From NCBI GenBank assembly GCA_031276985.1, contig JAISMA010000238.1, forward strand, positions 1 to 14,476: a stretch of DNA of 14,476 bases. The letters are read 5' to 3'. Source of the stretch: Helicobacteraceae bacterium. GTDB taxonomy: Bacteria; Campylobacterota; Campylobacteria; Campylobacterales; SZUA-545. Numbering within the stretch: position 1 is the stretch's first letter; each line of letters starts with the position of its first letter. Shown here piece after piece: positions 1 to 6,091 of this stretch. The position numbers were made by a program, and so were the translations under genes. Below the pieces are notes generated by a model. The model worked only from the letters and a program-made list of their open reading frames with translations. It searched no databases and was not told the DNA's origin.

Positions 1-7
1 ATTGGCG

Positions 8-280
8 TTAGCCGTTTGACGGAAAGATCGGTATAAGCTCAAAGGTTCTGATCGTAAAGTCGATCATCATATTCATCATCCACGGCATTGAAAGGATCAT
101 AATCGCCGCGACAACGAGGATTTTCGGCACGAAACTAAGCGTCATTTCGTTGATTTGCGTCGTCGCCTGAAACACGCTAATGAGCAATCCCGCTACAAGC
201 CCGCCAATCAACATCGGCGCGGCGATCATCAGCGCGATCTTGAAGGTGTCCGACGCGAGCGCGACAAGTTGCCCTTCCAT
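8..280 (-). CDS. fliQ: Flagellar export apparatus protein FliQ
   Basis: FliQ is a small inner-membrane subunit of the flagellar type III export gate, working with FliP and FliR. The 90-residue product matches the usual length of about 89. It has two hydrophobic helices, about residues 15-37 and 52-72, joined by the conserved TQINEMTLSFVPK loop, which is diagnostic of the family. The ATG shares one base with the mqnD stop (TAATG), and AAGGGG lies about 6 bases upstream, so translation is probably coupled to mqnD. The stop TAA lies 7 bases from the window edge, so the gene is complete. Nothing in it looks degraded. The type III secretion homologue SctS is an alternative, but the flagellar version fits the motif better. 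Confidence 0.95.
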   Translation of the reverse strand: MEGQLVALASDTFKIALMIAAPMLIGGLVAGLLISVFQATTQINEMTLSFVPKILVVAAIMILSMPWMMNMMIDFTIRTFELIPIFPSNG

Positions 281-1143
281 TACGCGCCCCTTAACGCGGC
301 GTATTCGCTAGGAATCAGCGCCGTTTCAAGCGCGACGCGCTCCTTGTATACGCCGCGATCGTAGCCAATCCGAAAGAGCGTTTCGATTGCCGCGCAACAA
401 ACGTCGCTCAAAACGGCGGAATCGTCGTTGGCGTATAGCGAGAGATATTTGTCCAGCTTTGCCAGATCGACGCGCACCAAGTCGCGCTCAAGCAGCATTT
501 TCTCCAGCGTCGCTTTGTGATCTACGGCGATTTTGACGGCTTTTGACAATATCTGCTCCAGTTCGATCGCGCGGTTTAGCGGCAGAGACCTACGCAGGCA
601 CATACCGCCAAGCGGCAGCGGCAGATCGGCTTTTGCCAGATCGCGCCAAATATCCCAAATCTCGGCTTCCACGATCAGCTCGGAACTGAAATCCAAGATC
701 GATTCGTGAATCAAAACGCCCGCGTCCGCCTCGCCGCTTAACACGGCGCTTTCAATGTCCAGAAAATTTTTGTAGACGACGCGCGCGTTTGGATAGGCAA
801 GGCGAAAAAGCATGGCGTTGGTGGTATGCGCGCCGCTTAAAGCCGCCTTAAAGTTGCGTTTTAGCGCTTTGTCTTTGCGCCGAATTAGCTTCGGTCCATA
901 GCCGCGCCCAAAACTCGCCGCCGTCTTTAGCAACGCCTGATCGCGCCAGATAAGCGGATAGAGCGCGAAGCTAATCGCCGTCGCGTCGTATTTGCCGATC
1001 AAAGCCGCCTCGTTTAGCGTCTCTATGTCCGCCGCGCTATGCTCGATCGCGACGTCGCCGCAACCAACCCACCCAAAGGCGATCGCGTAAAACATAAAAA
1101 TATCGTCGGCGTCGGGAGAGTGAGCGACTGTGTAATTTGGCAA
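280..1143 (-). CDS. mqnD: 1,4-dihydroxy-6-naphthoate synthase (menaquinone, futalosine pathway)
   Basis: MqnD converts cyclic de-hypoxanthinylfutalosine to 1,4-dihydroxy-6-naphthoate in the futalosine route to menaquinone, the pathway used by Campylobacterota. The 287-residue protein has the periplasmic-binding-protein-like fold signature of this family. The N-terminal AHSPDADDIFMFYA stretch (about 7-20) corresponds to the SPDADD/SPCPND motif, and PLPLGGMCLRR lies in the C-terminal half (about 175-185). No signal peptide is present, which argues against a transport binding protein. The start is TTG, chosen because GAGGT lies about 7 bases upstream and the SPDADD motif follows directly. It is translationally coupled to fliQ. 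MqnA, the related chorismate dehydratase, is less likely because its SYLN signature is absent. Confidence 0.88.
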   Translation of the reverse strand: MPNYTVAHSPDADDIFMFYAIAFGWVGCGDVAIEHSAADIETLNEAALIGKYDATAISFALYPLIWRDQALLKTAASFGRGYGPKLIRRKDKALKRNFKAALSGAHTTNAMLFRLAYPNARVVYKNFLDIESAVLSGEADAGVLIHESILDFSSELIVEAEIWDIWRDLAKADLPLPLGGMCLRRSLPLNRAIELEQILSKAVKIAVDHKATLEKMLLERDLVRVDLAKLDKYLSLYANDDSAVLSDVCCAAIETLFRIGYDRGVYKERVALETALIPSEYAALRGA

Positions 1144-1165
1144 ACGCGACCTCGCAAATAAACTA

Positions 1166-1176
1166 TCGGCATTGTA
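1166..1176 (-). promoter_or_regulatory. Probable promoter -10 box for mqnD-fliQ
   Basis: On the minus strand GGCTACAATGCC gives a TACAAT -10 box (1176-1171) about 27 bases before the mqnD start and inside the 54-base gap after the M48 gene. No good -35 is visible, which is usual for sigma-70 promoters in this phylum. The same GCTACAAT word lies upstream of the kefB-like gene. Confidence 0.45.
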
Positions 1177-1197
1177 GCCTTTTGAAGCTAATCGTCT

Positions 1198-2082
1198 TTA
1201 GCGAAACGGCGAAGGCGCGATCTCGCCTTCAAGCGCCCAGCCGTTTGCTTTGGCAAATCGTTCGAGCGCCTCGATACGTTTTTGCAAATCGGGATGGGTC
1301 GAAAACGCCTCCGCGTCTCGCGTCGGATTTTTGGCTTGAATCATCTCAAAAAACGCGGCGGCATCCGCGACGTGCCCATAATATGCGTTCAGCGTTTTCA
1401 GCGCAAGGCGATCTGCTTCCTCCTCGTCCGATCGGCTAAAAGTCAGCGCCGTTGTCGCGCCCGCTTGTCCAATCAGTTGCGAGGCGAGTTCGCCGTCTTG
1501 CGCGCCAAAAATCAGCTTAAACGTTACTGAAAGTAAAATTCCTCTACTAAGCGATCCAATCACGTGGCGCGCGCGAATATGCCCGATTTCGTGGGCGATA
1601 ACCATCGACAGCGCGTTTTCGCTAAGCGACGCGTCAATTAGCGCGGTCGTAACAAATACGCGCCCGCCCAGCGTCGCAAAGGCGTTTGGCGTGTCGGATT
1701 CAACGACGCGCAAAACGACGCTCATGCCTTGCGGCAACGGGTCGGCGGCGATTAACCTTTGCGCCAAATCGTTTAGTTTTTGCTCCGCGACAGAACGCGC
1801 GGACGACGATTTATCGAGCGATTCGATCGCCGCCGCTATGCGCGCCTCCGTCTCAAACGAAACAAGCGAACCCGCGAAATAACCGATGTAACCGATAATC
1901 CACGCCAACGCTGCTACAAGCGCAACCGCGCCGATAATCAGCGCGCCAAACTCCTTTAACGGGTGGTCGGCGGAGACGTTTATGCCTTCGGGAATGGTCG
2001 GATTTTCGTATATTTCGCCCGATCGCGGCGTATTTGGTTTGTTGTTTGCGTTTTTGGCGATCTCTTGATTGGTTTCGCTCAT
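1198..2082 (-). CDS. M48-family membrane-anchored zinc metalloprotease
   Basis: This 294-residue protein is a peptidase of the M48 family, likely involved in envelope protein quality control. A polar N-terminal segment (1-43) is followed by one or two hydrophobic passes at about 46-71, then the protease domain. The zinc-binding HEIGH motif is at 164-168 and the third-ligand region, SRSDEEEADRLA, at about 216-227, as in HtpX/Oma1/BepA relatives. The late STHPDLQKRI (about 261-270) matches the conserved STHP.s..RI end of the domain. The catalytic part is probably periplasmic. The ATG is preceded by TTAGG about 7 bases away and by a good promoter. It lies 54 bases upstream of mqnD, which appears to have its own promoter. 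The exact subfamily cannot be assigned. Confidence 0.9.
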   Translation of the reverse strand: MSETNQEIAKNANNKPNTPRSGEIYENPTIPEGINVSADHPLKEFGALIIGAVALVAALAWIIGYIGYFAGSLVSFETEARIAAAIESLDKSSSARSVAEQKLNDLAQRLIAADPLPQGMSVVLRVVESDTPNAFATLGGRVFVTTALIDASLSENALSMVIAHEIGHIRARHVIGSLSRGILLSVTFKLIFGAQDGELASQLIGQAGATTALTFSRSDEEEADRLALKTLNAYYGHVADAAAFFEMIQAKNPTRDAEAFSTHPDLQKRIEALERFAKANGWALEGEIAPSPFR

Positions 2083-2111
2083 TTTGCGCCTAATCTGCTA
2101 ATTTACGATCA

Positions 2112-2141
2112 ATTATACGCGATCGGACTTTTAACAATCAA
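2112..2141 (-). promoter_or_regulatory. Sigma-70 promoter of the M48 protease gene
   Basis: The minus strand reads TTGATT (2141-2136), an 18-base spacer, then a perfect TATAAT (2117-2112). The predicted transcript starts about 22 bases before the ATG at 2082. This is the best promoter match in the window. Confidence 0.65.
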
Positions 2142-2574
2142 CTTTCACGTAGCTTCTTAGCAGCCCGTCAATCGCTCGCGCTTTTCGTTGTTCCTGCGCC
2201 CCCGTCATTCTGCGCGTAGTCGCAGAATCCAGCATTTGAGCTTTCGCGGTTTTAGTTTCGTTTGGAGTTAAATCGCGCCTCCTCGTCATTCTGCGTGAAG
2301 CGCTCGCTTCCGCAGGAATGACGCAAGCGGCGCTACGCGCAGAATGACGTTAGTCGCGTAGTTGGCGCTCTTAACGCGCCACGATTAAGTTTATCGCTAA
2401 CGGATCGCGGTTTTGCCTAACGCTTTTGCGATCCGTCGCGTATTGGCGCTTTCATTTTTGCGAAAATCCAACATTTGCGTCATTCCCGCGAAGCGCTCGC
2501 TTGCTTGCAAGCGCAAGGCGCGTAGGAAGGCGCAAAATCCAGCGCTTAAGACGACCGCCAATCAGTCGTTGATC

Positions 2575-2883
2575 TCAGAACTCTTTTAACTTTTTATTTT
2601 GGATTTCCGCCCCGCGCCTCGCTACTATTGCGAGGCATTGCGGGAATGACGAAAGCGGGCGCTTCGCGCAGAATGATGGAAAGAGCGCAATAATGATGAA
2701 AAGGAATGCGGGCAAGCCGATGAGTATTCCAATCGCGCAATGAATCCGTATCGCACAAATACAACCGATAAATTCAAAAACTATCAGTATGATCGCTACG
2801 AGAACGGATTCTGCGTCCTTTGCGTCATTCCGCGCGAAGTCGCAGAATCCAAAGAAAGCAAGCAAAAGCGTTTCGCATTGCAT
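2575..2883 (-). CDS. Doubtful small hydrophobic ORF between inverted repeats
   Basis: A 102-residue frame whose two ends are translated palindromic repeat (about residues 11-20 and from 76 on). Only the middle, about 26-70, is unique. That part is strongly hydrophobic and could form two membrane helices, with IILIVFEFIG and ILIGLPAFLFIIIALFP as the cores. AAGGG motifs lie just before the ATG. It may be the remnant of a small membrane protein gene invaded by repeats, or it may be chance. No family is recognised. Confidence 0.2.
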   Translation of the reverse strand: MQCETLLLAFFGFCDFARNDAKDAESVLVAIILIVFEFIGCICAIRIHCAIGILIGLPAFLFIIIALFPSFCAKRPLSSFPQCLAIVARRGAEIQNKKLKEF

Positions 2884-2935
2884 TACCCTTGATTGCCCTT
2901 TGCGTCATTCCCGCAATGCCTCGCAATAGTAGCGA
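2619..2935. repeat. Inner perfect 33-base inverted repeat pair
   Basis: Positions 2619-2651 and 2903-2935 are exact inverted copies, 33/33. The unit reads CGTCATTCCCGCAATG... into CCTCGCAATAGTAGCGA. They enclose about 250 bases that carry a short hydrophobic reading frame. No target-site duplication is evident, so a mobile element is not claimed. Confidence 0.8.
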
Positions 2936-3066
2936 AGCACAGGGCGAGAATCCAAAAAAAAAGAAAGTTAAAGAAACTTATGATTAGCGTTTAAGACGCG
3001 ATTGTTTTAAATGCTAGATTCTGCGACTACGCGCAGAATGACAAAAAGCTCAAACGTCGGCTTAAT

Positions 3067-3330
3067 TCAATATATGCGCTTGGCGTAAATTTCGTTCAGT
3101 TTAGACGAGTTAGCCGATAGCTGGTTCATAGCCCTGTTAAGCTGGTTTATTCGCGCCTCGGCCGCTTTATACTCGTCGGAGTCGGCGCGTAGCGTGAGTT
3201 GCCTCTGGGCGAGTTTGTTTATGGAGTCGCCAAGCGTTGTGATCGCTTTTTTGGACGAGGCGAACGCCGCGCCTCCGCGAAAGAGCGCGCCGATTGTGAT
3301 CCCGACGGCAAGATTTGCATCTACAGCCAT
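3067..3330 (-). pseudogene. Phage tail tape-measure protein, N-terminal remnant (P2 gpT / TP901 type)
   Basis: Tape-measure proteins set tail length and usually run to 600 residues or more. Only 87 residues remain here. The N-terminal pattern is typical of the family: a short hydrophobic glycine-rich segment (GITIGALFRGGAAFASSKK, about 10-28), then LGDSINKLAQRQ and a heptad-rich helical stretch to about residue 80. The frame ends at TGA (3069-3067), and a palindromic repeat copy begins about 25 bases further on, so the rest of the gene is lost. AGAGGGGAG lies about 11 bases before the ATG. It follows a tail assembly chaperone E/E' remnant on the same strand, the order seen in P2 (E, E', T). 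It is almost certainly not functional. Confidence 0.6.
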
Positions 3331-3350
3331 TTTAAGCTAAACTCCCCTCT

Positions 3351-3623
3351 ATGGAAGATAAAGACATTGACATCGACGAGCTGACTTTCTGGTGCTGGGC
3401 GATCAACGCGGTTTTGTTGTCTCTCTGGGCTTTTGCCGCGTGGGGCGATTCGCCCGGCTTAATGATGGACGTTTTGTTTGGCGCGGTTGCGTCGTTTTTC
3501 TTTTTGTTCGTTTTCGCTCCGATTGTTTGGATAGAAATGTTTACCCTCGAATACGTTATTAAAGCTTTCCGCAAACGCCGCGCCAAACGCGAAAACGCCG
3601 AAACCATAGAAACTCCCGCGTAA
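3351..3623 (+). CDS. Small two-helix membrane protein, unknown, inside prophage remnant
   Basis: The 90-residue frame has an acidic N-terminus (EDKDIDIDE), two hydrophobic helices at about 13-31 and 38-62, and a basic C-terminal tail (FRKRRAKREN), a topology consistent with a cytoplasmic basic tail. Codon choice (GCG, CGC, GAA, AAA) resembles the real genes here. It lies divergent to the tape-measure remnant (20 bases apart) and convergent with E' (1 base between stops), so it exactly fills the gap between two tail genes on the opposite strand. No Shine-Dalgarno sequence is visible. A 98-codon minus-strand frame (3332-3628) covers the same bases and joins its neighbours by an ATGA overlap and a 1-base gap. 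Its polar, low-complexity composition makes it the weaker choice. No family is recognised. Confidence 0.5.
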   Translation: MEDKDIDIDELTFWCWAINAVLLSLWAFAAWGDSPGLMMDVLFGAVASFFFLFVFAPIVWIEMFTLEYVIKAFRKRRAKRENAETIETPA

Positions 3624-3736
3624 ATCATCTCTTACCGCTCCAGCTTTTAGCGATCTCTCTCGCCTCTTTACATAGCGTCATAAACTCGCCCGTCGTCATC
3701 TCTAAACAATCCGTAAATCCCTGATGCAACACCGCT

Positions 3737-3760
3737 CCTAAGAGGGCGATCCCTCTTAGG
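3737..3760 (-). promoter_or_regulatory. Stem-loop downstream of the slippery site
   Basis: CCTAAGAGGG and CCCTCTTAGG form a perfect 10-base stem with a 4-base loop, beginning 19 bases after the slippery heptamer on the minus strand. It is a candidate frameshift stimulator, although the spacer is longer than the usual 5-9 bases. It lies within the E' coding frame. Confidence 0.5.
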
Positions 3761-3773
3761 CAGTCGCGCCAGT

Positions 3774-3995
3774 TTAGGACAAAAAACCATGCAAGACCTT
3801 CTGGATCTTGCCGTATTCTTTCATCGTGAAAGCGTCGATCTCGTCGATTGTTAAGTTGGTCAGATTGCTTAACAATCTAACCTCCTTTTCCTGCGGATCT
3901 TTGAACTCTTTAACCGCCCTAAGATCGCGCACCAAAGGTTCGCGTATCTCGACAACTTTGCCGTCGCCGCAGAAAAAAGAGACGGCGAGCGGATG
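3774..3995 (-). pseudogene. Phage tail assembly chaperone E/gp41-like, 5'-truncated
   Basis: The open frame gives about 73 residues beginning HPLAVSFFCGDGKVVEIREP and continuing LVRDLRAVKEFKDPQEKEVR, then LSNLTNLTIDEIDAFTMKEY and KIQKVLHGFLS. This closely follows the pattern of the family of tail chaperones E, 41 and 14 (REP.v.DL.a followed by the NLT.l...eid.lt..Dy..l...l..FL end). Only the first few residues seem to be missing. Two in-frame TAG codons precede residue 1 and no usable ATG is present, so the gene is 5'-truncated where the plus-strand gene at 4047 begins. It lies upstream of E' and the tape-measure remnant. Confidence 0.65.
3780..3786 (-). promoter_or_regulatory. -1 ribosomal frameshift heptamer T-TTT-TTG
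   Basis: In the chaperone frame the codons read GGT TTT TTG TCC TAA, so the heptamer T TTT TTG lets both tRNAs re-pair after a -1 slip, two codons before the stop. A T6G site at this place is the known arrangement for P2 E/E'. Confidence 0.65.
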
Positions 3996-4030
3996 CTAAA
4001 AACGGAACTATTCTTGCTTGTTGTTGGGCA

Positions 4031-4046
4031 AGATAAGGAGCGTAAG
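4031..4046 (+). promoter_or_regulatory. Ribosome binding site that fixes the start at 4047
   Basis: AAGGAG is followed by CGTAAG and then ATG at 4047, an ideal 6-base spacing. The longer in-frame ATG at 3993 has no such site and would run through the tail chaperone remnant, so 4047 is preferred. Confidence 0.75.
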
Positions 4047-4568
4047 ATGATCGTATCCGCGCTTGACGTTTTACATTATCCGCGCGGCGAAATTCGCGTA
4101 AGCGCTCGCGCCGCAAGCCAAACCGAAGCAAACGCGCAAAATCAAAGCGAGTTTGTAAGCGATCGCGGCGTTAAGATTTCAACGAAGCCCGATATTTCTT
4201 CGCTTCAAATCAACGAAAGAGATCGCGCGTTAATCGATCGTGCTTTTGAAACGGCGTCGATCGGCGTTGGCGGCTTCGTCGCGGCGGATATGAAAGCGCG
4301 AATTTTGGAGGGCGCAAACGTGCAAACCTATACTGAACGCGCCTTGATTCTGCGTTTTCAGAGCGCGCAGGCGCTTGGCAAATCAAGCGTGGACGAGGCG
4401 GTAAAAGCGCAGAATCTCATTCTTGCCTCGCGCGGAGAACCGCCGATTACGCCCGCCGAGGAGCGCAAACTTGAAGGGCGAATTTACGCGGTCATCAAAC
4501 AGCGGATCGCCTTCCTAGACGCTTTCGTCGGCGCAATGGAAGCAAAATCAGTTAAAATCAGAAGTTAA
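4047..4568 (+). CDS. Hypothetical protein, 173 residues
   Basis: No family is recognised. The product has no signal peptide or membrane segment. The first 50 residues are polar and glutamine/serine-rich (SQTEANAQNQSE) and look unstructured. From about 55 to 165 the sequence is predicted by eye to be mostly helical, with ERDRALIDRAFETASIGV, a central FQSAQALGKSSVDEAV and a lysine-rich end. The start is fixed by AAGGAG six bases before the ATG. It sits between the prophage tail remnant and sodC on the plus strand, and its codon use matches the host genes, so it may be a host gene or an old resident. The sodC gene 70 bases downstream has its own promoter-like sequence. Confidence 0.7.
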   Translation: MIVSALDVLHYPRGEIRVSARAASQTEANAQNQSEFVSDRGVKISTKPDISSLQINERDRALIDRAFETASIGVGGFVAADMKARILEGANVQTYTERALILRFQSAQALGKSSVDEAVKAQNLILASRGEPPITPAEERKLEGRIYAVIKQRIAFLDAFVGAMEAKSVKIRS

Positions 4569-4600
4569 GGTTGCGCCTTTATTTAATTTTAAGCTTAATT

Positions 4601-4609
4601 TGGTAAACT
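4601..4609 (+). promoter_or_regulatory. Extended -10 promoter for sodC
   Basis: TGGTAAACT matches an extended -10 (TG-n-TAAACT) 29 bases before the sodC ATG. The 20 bases upstream are almost pure A/T, with a TTAAGCTTAA palindrome. No -35 is seen. Confidence 0.45.
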
Positions 4610-4638
4610 AATCGTCTATCTTAAAAATAGGAGGTGAA

Positions 4639-5160
4639 ATGATCAAAAAAATCGCTTTGGCGATCTGCGCGACGGCTGGATTGGTTGCGGCTGAAACGAC
4701 CGTCGAATTATTTGCCGCCACGCAAACTGGCGCGGGGGAGAAAATCGGCTCGGTGATTATCTCCGAGACCGCTTACGGACTCGTGTTCACCCCGTCGCTT
4801 AGCGGCGTGGCAAACGGCATTCACGGCTTTCACGTCCATGCGAACGGCAGTTGCGAGCCTACCAAAGCGGACGACGGCAAAATTACGCCGGCAGGCGCGG
4901 CGGGCGGACATCTTGACCCCAAAAATACAAACGCCCATAAAGGTCCGTACGATGCGAGCGGACACTTAGGCGATCTGCCCGCCTTATACGCCGACGCGCA
5001 AGGCAAAGTCAGCTACCCCGTGTTGTCGCCCAAAATTAAGAAAATAAGCGAAATCAAGGGCAAAGCCTTAATGCTACACGTCGGCGGCGACAATCACGCG
5101 GATGCTCCGTCTCCCCTTGGCGGCGGCGGCGCGAGATTGGCGTGCGGCGTAATTAAATAA
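4639..5160 (+). CDS. sodC: Periplasmic Cu/Zn superoxide dismutase SodC
   Basis: SodC converts superoxide to hydrogen peroxide and oxygen in the periplasm. The 173-residue precursor starts with a Sec signal peptide (KK, then a hydrophobic core to about residue 18, cleavage near VAA-ET). All metal ligands can be placed: copper-site H65 and H67 (FHVHANGSC), bridging H91 (GGHLDP), zinc-site H100, H109 and D112 (GHLGDLP), and copper-site H147 (LMLHVGGDNHAD). The disulfide pair is C72 and C169 (GGGGARLACGV). Length and motif order are normal for bacterial SodC. The start is preceded by GGAGGTG at good spacing. The cysteine in the signal region is not in a lipobox. It is transcribed alone and converges with modD across a GC-rich hairpin. 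Confidence 0.96.
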   Translation: MIKKIALAICATAGLVAAETTVELFAATQTGAGEKIGSVIISETAYGLVFTPSLSGVANGIHGFHVHANGSCEPTKADDGKITPAGAAGGHLDPKNTNAHKGPYDASGHLGDLPALYADAQGKVSYPVLSPKIKKISEIKGKALMLHVGGDNHADAPSPLGGGGARLACGVIK

Positions 5161-5195
5161 TCGGCTTGACGTTATCGTCTATTCATATCCCCTAT

Positions 5196-5223
5196 GCCCC
5201 GTCAAATTTTGATTTGGCGGGGC
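5196..5223. terminator. Hairpin between convergent sodC and modD
   Basis: GCCCCGTCAAA pairs with TTTGGCGGGGC, giving 11 base pairs with one G-T pair around a 6-base loop, in the 74-base gap between convergent stops. No long T run follows on either strand, so it is a possible weak or bidirectional terminator. Confidence 0.5.
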
Positions 5224-5234
5224 TATCGACAACG

Positions 5235-6080
5235 CTAACGCCGCGAGATATTCACCTCAAAATCTATCGGTTTGTCGCAGAAAAACTGCCAAGAACTTAC
5301 GATCGAATCCGCGCCCGCTTTTACGTACTCTTGTATGTTGTTTGGATCGATTCCTCCAGCGACCGCTATATGCGTATTTGGCGCGATTTGTTTGATTTCG
5401 CGTATATCGTTTGATGAAAGTTTGTCGGTTTGTAATATATCCGCATACGGCGCAAATTTTATCGCTTCGTCTATCGATTTAACTTCCACGATTATTTTCT
5501 TTTCTATTAAACGCCGTTTAATTTCCGCTAGTTTGTCAAATAATTGCGCGTCGTCGTCAAAGAAAACGCGATGTTCGTTAAACAATAAAAACGTTTCGGT
5601 TAGCCCCGCTCTATGTACGCTTCCGCCGCCCGCTAAAACGGCTTTTAGCGACAGCGCTTTGGCGCTTGGAATAGATTTTCTTGTACAACCTACGGATATA
5701 GACGGATTTATCGCTTTCGCAAGAGTAACCAAACGATTTGTTCTTGTGGAGATTGTCGAGGCGAAGCTAATTACGTTTTGCGCGATTCGCCACGCCAAAT
5801 GAACGTTTTGCGCGTTTCCTATCGCGCTAAATACGATCTCTTTTTGCCGTACCAATTTACCCGAGATCGCGCAACTTTTTACGATCAGATCGAGTTTTTG
5901 CGCGATCAAAGCGGCTTCCTCGCAACCGCAGACGGCGCAATCGCCTCTAGTCGCGATCTCAATCGCAGCTTCTTTGTCGCCGATTCCAAGCGCGTTTGTC
6001 GTTAGATCGAAATATCCGATCTCTTCCGCGATCCATTCGTCGATAACGCTTTGTTTAATATAACTCGTTTCGCGCGCCAT
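5235..6080 (-). CDS. modD: ModD, quinolinate phosphoribosyltransferase-like protein
   Basis: ModD belongs to the NadC/quinolinate phosphoribosyltransferase superfamily but forms a separate branch, usually near molybdate transport genes. Its substrate is not firmly established. The 281-residue protein shows the ModD-type N-terminal DLTTNALGI (25-33), the STRTNRL and CTRKSIPSAKALSLKAVLAG core (about 111-151) and GGGSVHRAGLTET (151-163). The C-terminal AVAGGIDPNNIQEYVKAGAD is the phosphate-binding strand-loop of the barrel. True NadC would be expected to read GDxTT and HRIGLSDA at the matching places. It follows the kefB-like gene by 11 bases, probably in one transcript, and has only a weak ribosome binding site. 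No modABC genes are in the window. Confidence 0.8.
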   Translation of the reverse strand: MARETSYIKQSVIDEWIAEEIGYFDLTTNALGIGDKEAAIEIATRGDCAVCGCEEAALIAQKLDLIVKSCAISGKLVRQKEIVFSAIGNAQNVHLAWRIAQNVISFASTISTRTNRLVTLAKAINPSISVGCTRKSIPSAKALSLKAVLAGGGSVHRAGLTETFLLFNEHRVFFDDDAQLFDKLAEIKRRLIEKKIIVEVKSIDEAIKFAPYADILQTDKLSSNDIREIKQIAPNTHIAVAGGIDPNNIQEYVKAGADSIVSSWQFFCDKPIDFEVNISRR

Positions 6081-6091
6081 TAACGTATCTT

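Larger units (their letters stand above)
2204..3042. repeat. Outer inverted repeat pair of the palindrome cluster
   Basis: The 34 bases at 2204-2237 recur in inverted orientation at 3009-3042 with a single mismatch (33/34 by eye). The unit begins GTCATTCTGCGCGTAGTC and ends AGCATTT, and itself contains an 8-base stem (ATTCTGCG/CGCAGAAT). The copies bound the whole repeat cluster. Confidence 0.8.
2142..3066. repeat. Gene-poor region rich in palindromic GTCATTC..GAATCC repeats
   Basis: About 0.9 kb without a convincing gene. It holds at least seven copies or half-copies of a palindromic element whose arms read GTCATTC(T/C)..CG and its complement, near 2204-2237, 2284-2323, 2330-2350, 2478-2534, 2602-2651, 2818-2852, 2901-2955 and 3009-3042. 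Two types are mixed: one with TTCTGCG/CGCAGAA arms and one with TTCCCGC/GCGGGAA arms. The second resembles the widespread bacterial repeat that yields spurious peptides such as IPAKAGIQ. A further hairpin with 9-base arms (ACGGATCGC/GCGATCCGT) spans 2400-2436. Confidence 0.85.
3625..3786 (-). pseudogene. Tail assembly chaperone -1 frame extension (P2 E'-like)
   Basis: Reading in the -1 frame from the slippery site at 3786-3780 gives about 51 further residues, VLNWRDCLRGIALLGA through CKEAREIAKSWSGKR, ending at TGA (3627-3625). In P2-like and many other tailed phages a fraction of ribosomes shifts frame at the end of the chaperone gene to make a longer protein that acts in tail assembly with the tape measure. 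Position, length and amphipathic helical composition fit that role. There is no independent start codon at its beginning, as expected for a frameshift product. It could only be expressed if the upstream E frame were translated, and that frame has lost its start. Confidence 0.55.

Noticed and set aside
2619..2935. Perfect 33-base terminal inverted repeats as a miniature transposon
   Set aside because: The arms are members of the dispersed palindromic repeat family, and no target duplication or transposase is visible.
3332..3628. 98-codon minus-strand frame between E' and the tape-measure remnant
   Set aside because: Tight junctions favour it, but the polar, low-complexity product and odd codon use make the plus-strand membrane ORF more likely; kept as an open question.
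3993..4568. Longer version of the 173-residue gene starting at 3993
   Set aside because: No ribosome binding site at 3993, and the extra 18 codons overlap the tail chaperone remnant; AAGGAG precedes 4047.
5235..6080. Assignment as NadC (nicotinate-nucleotide pyrophosphorylase)
   Set aside because: The DLTTNALGI and CTRKSIPSAKALSLKAV blocks are of the ModD type.
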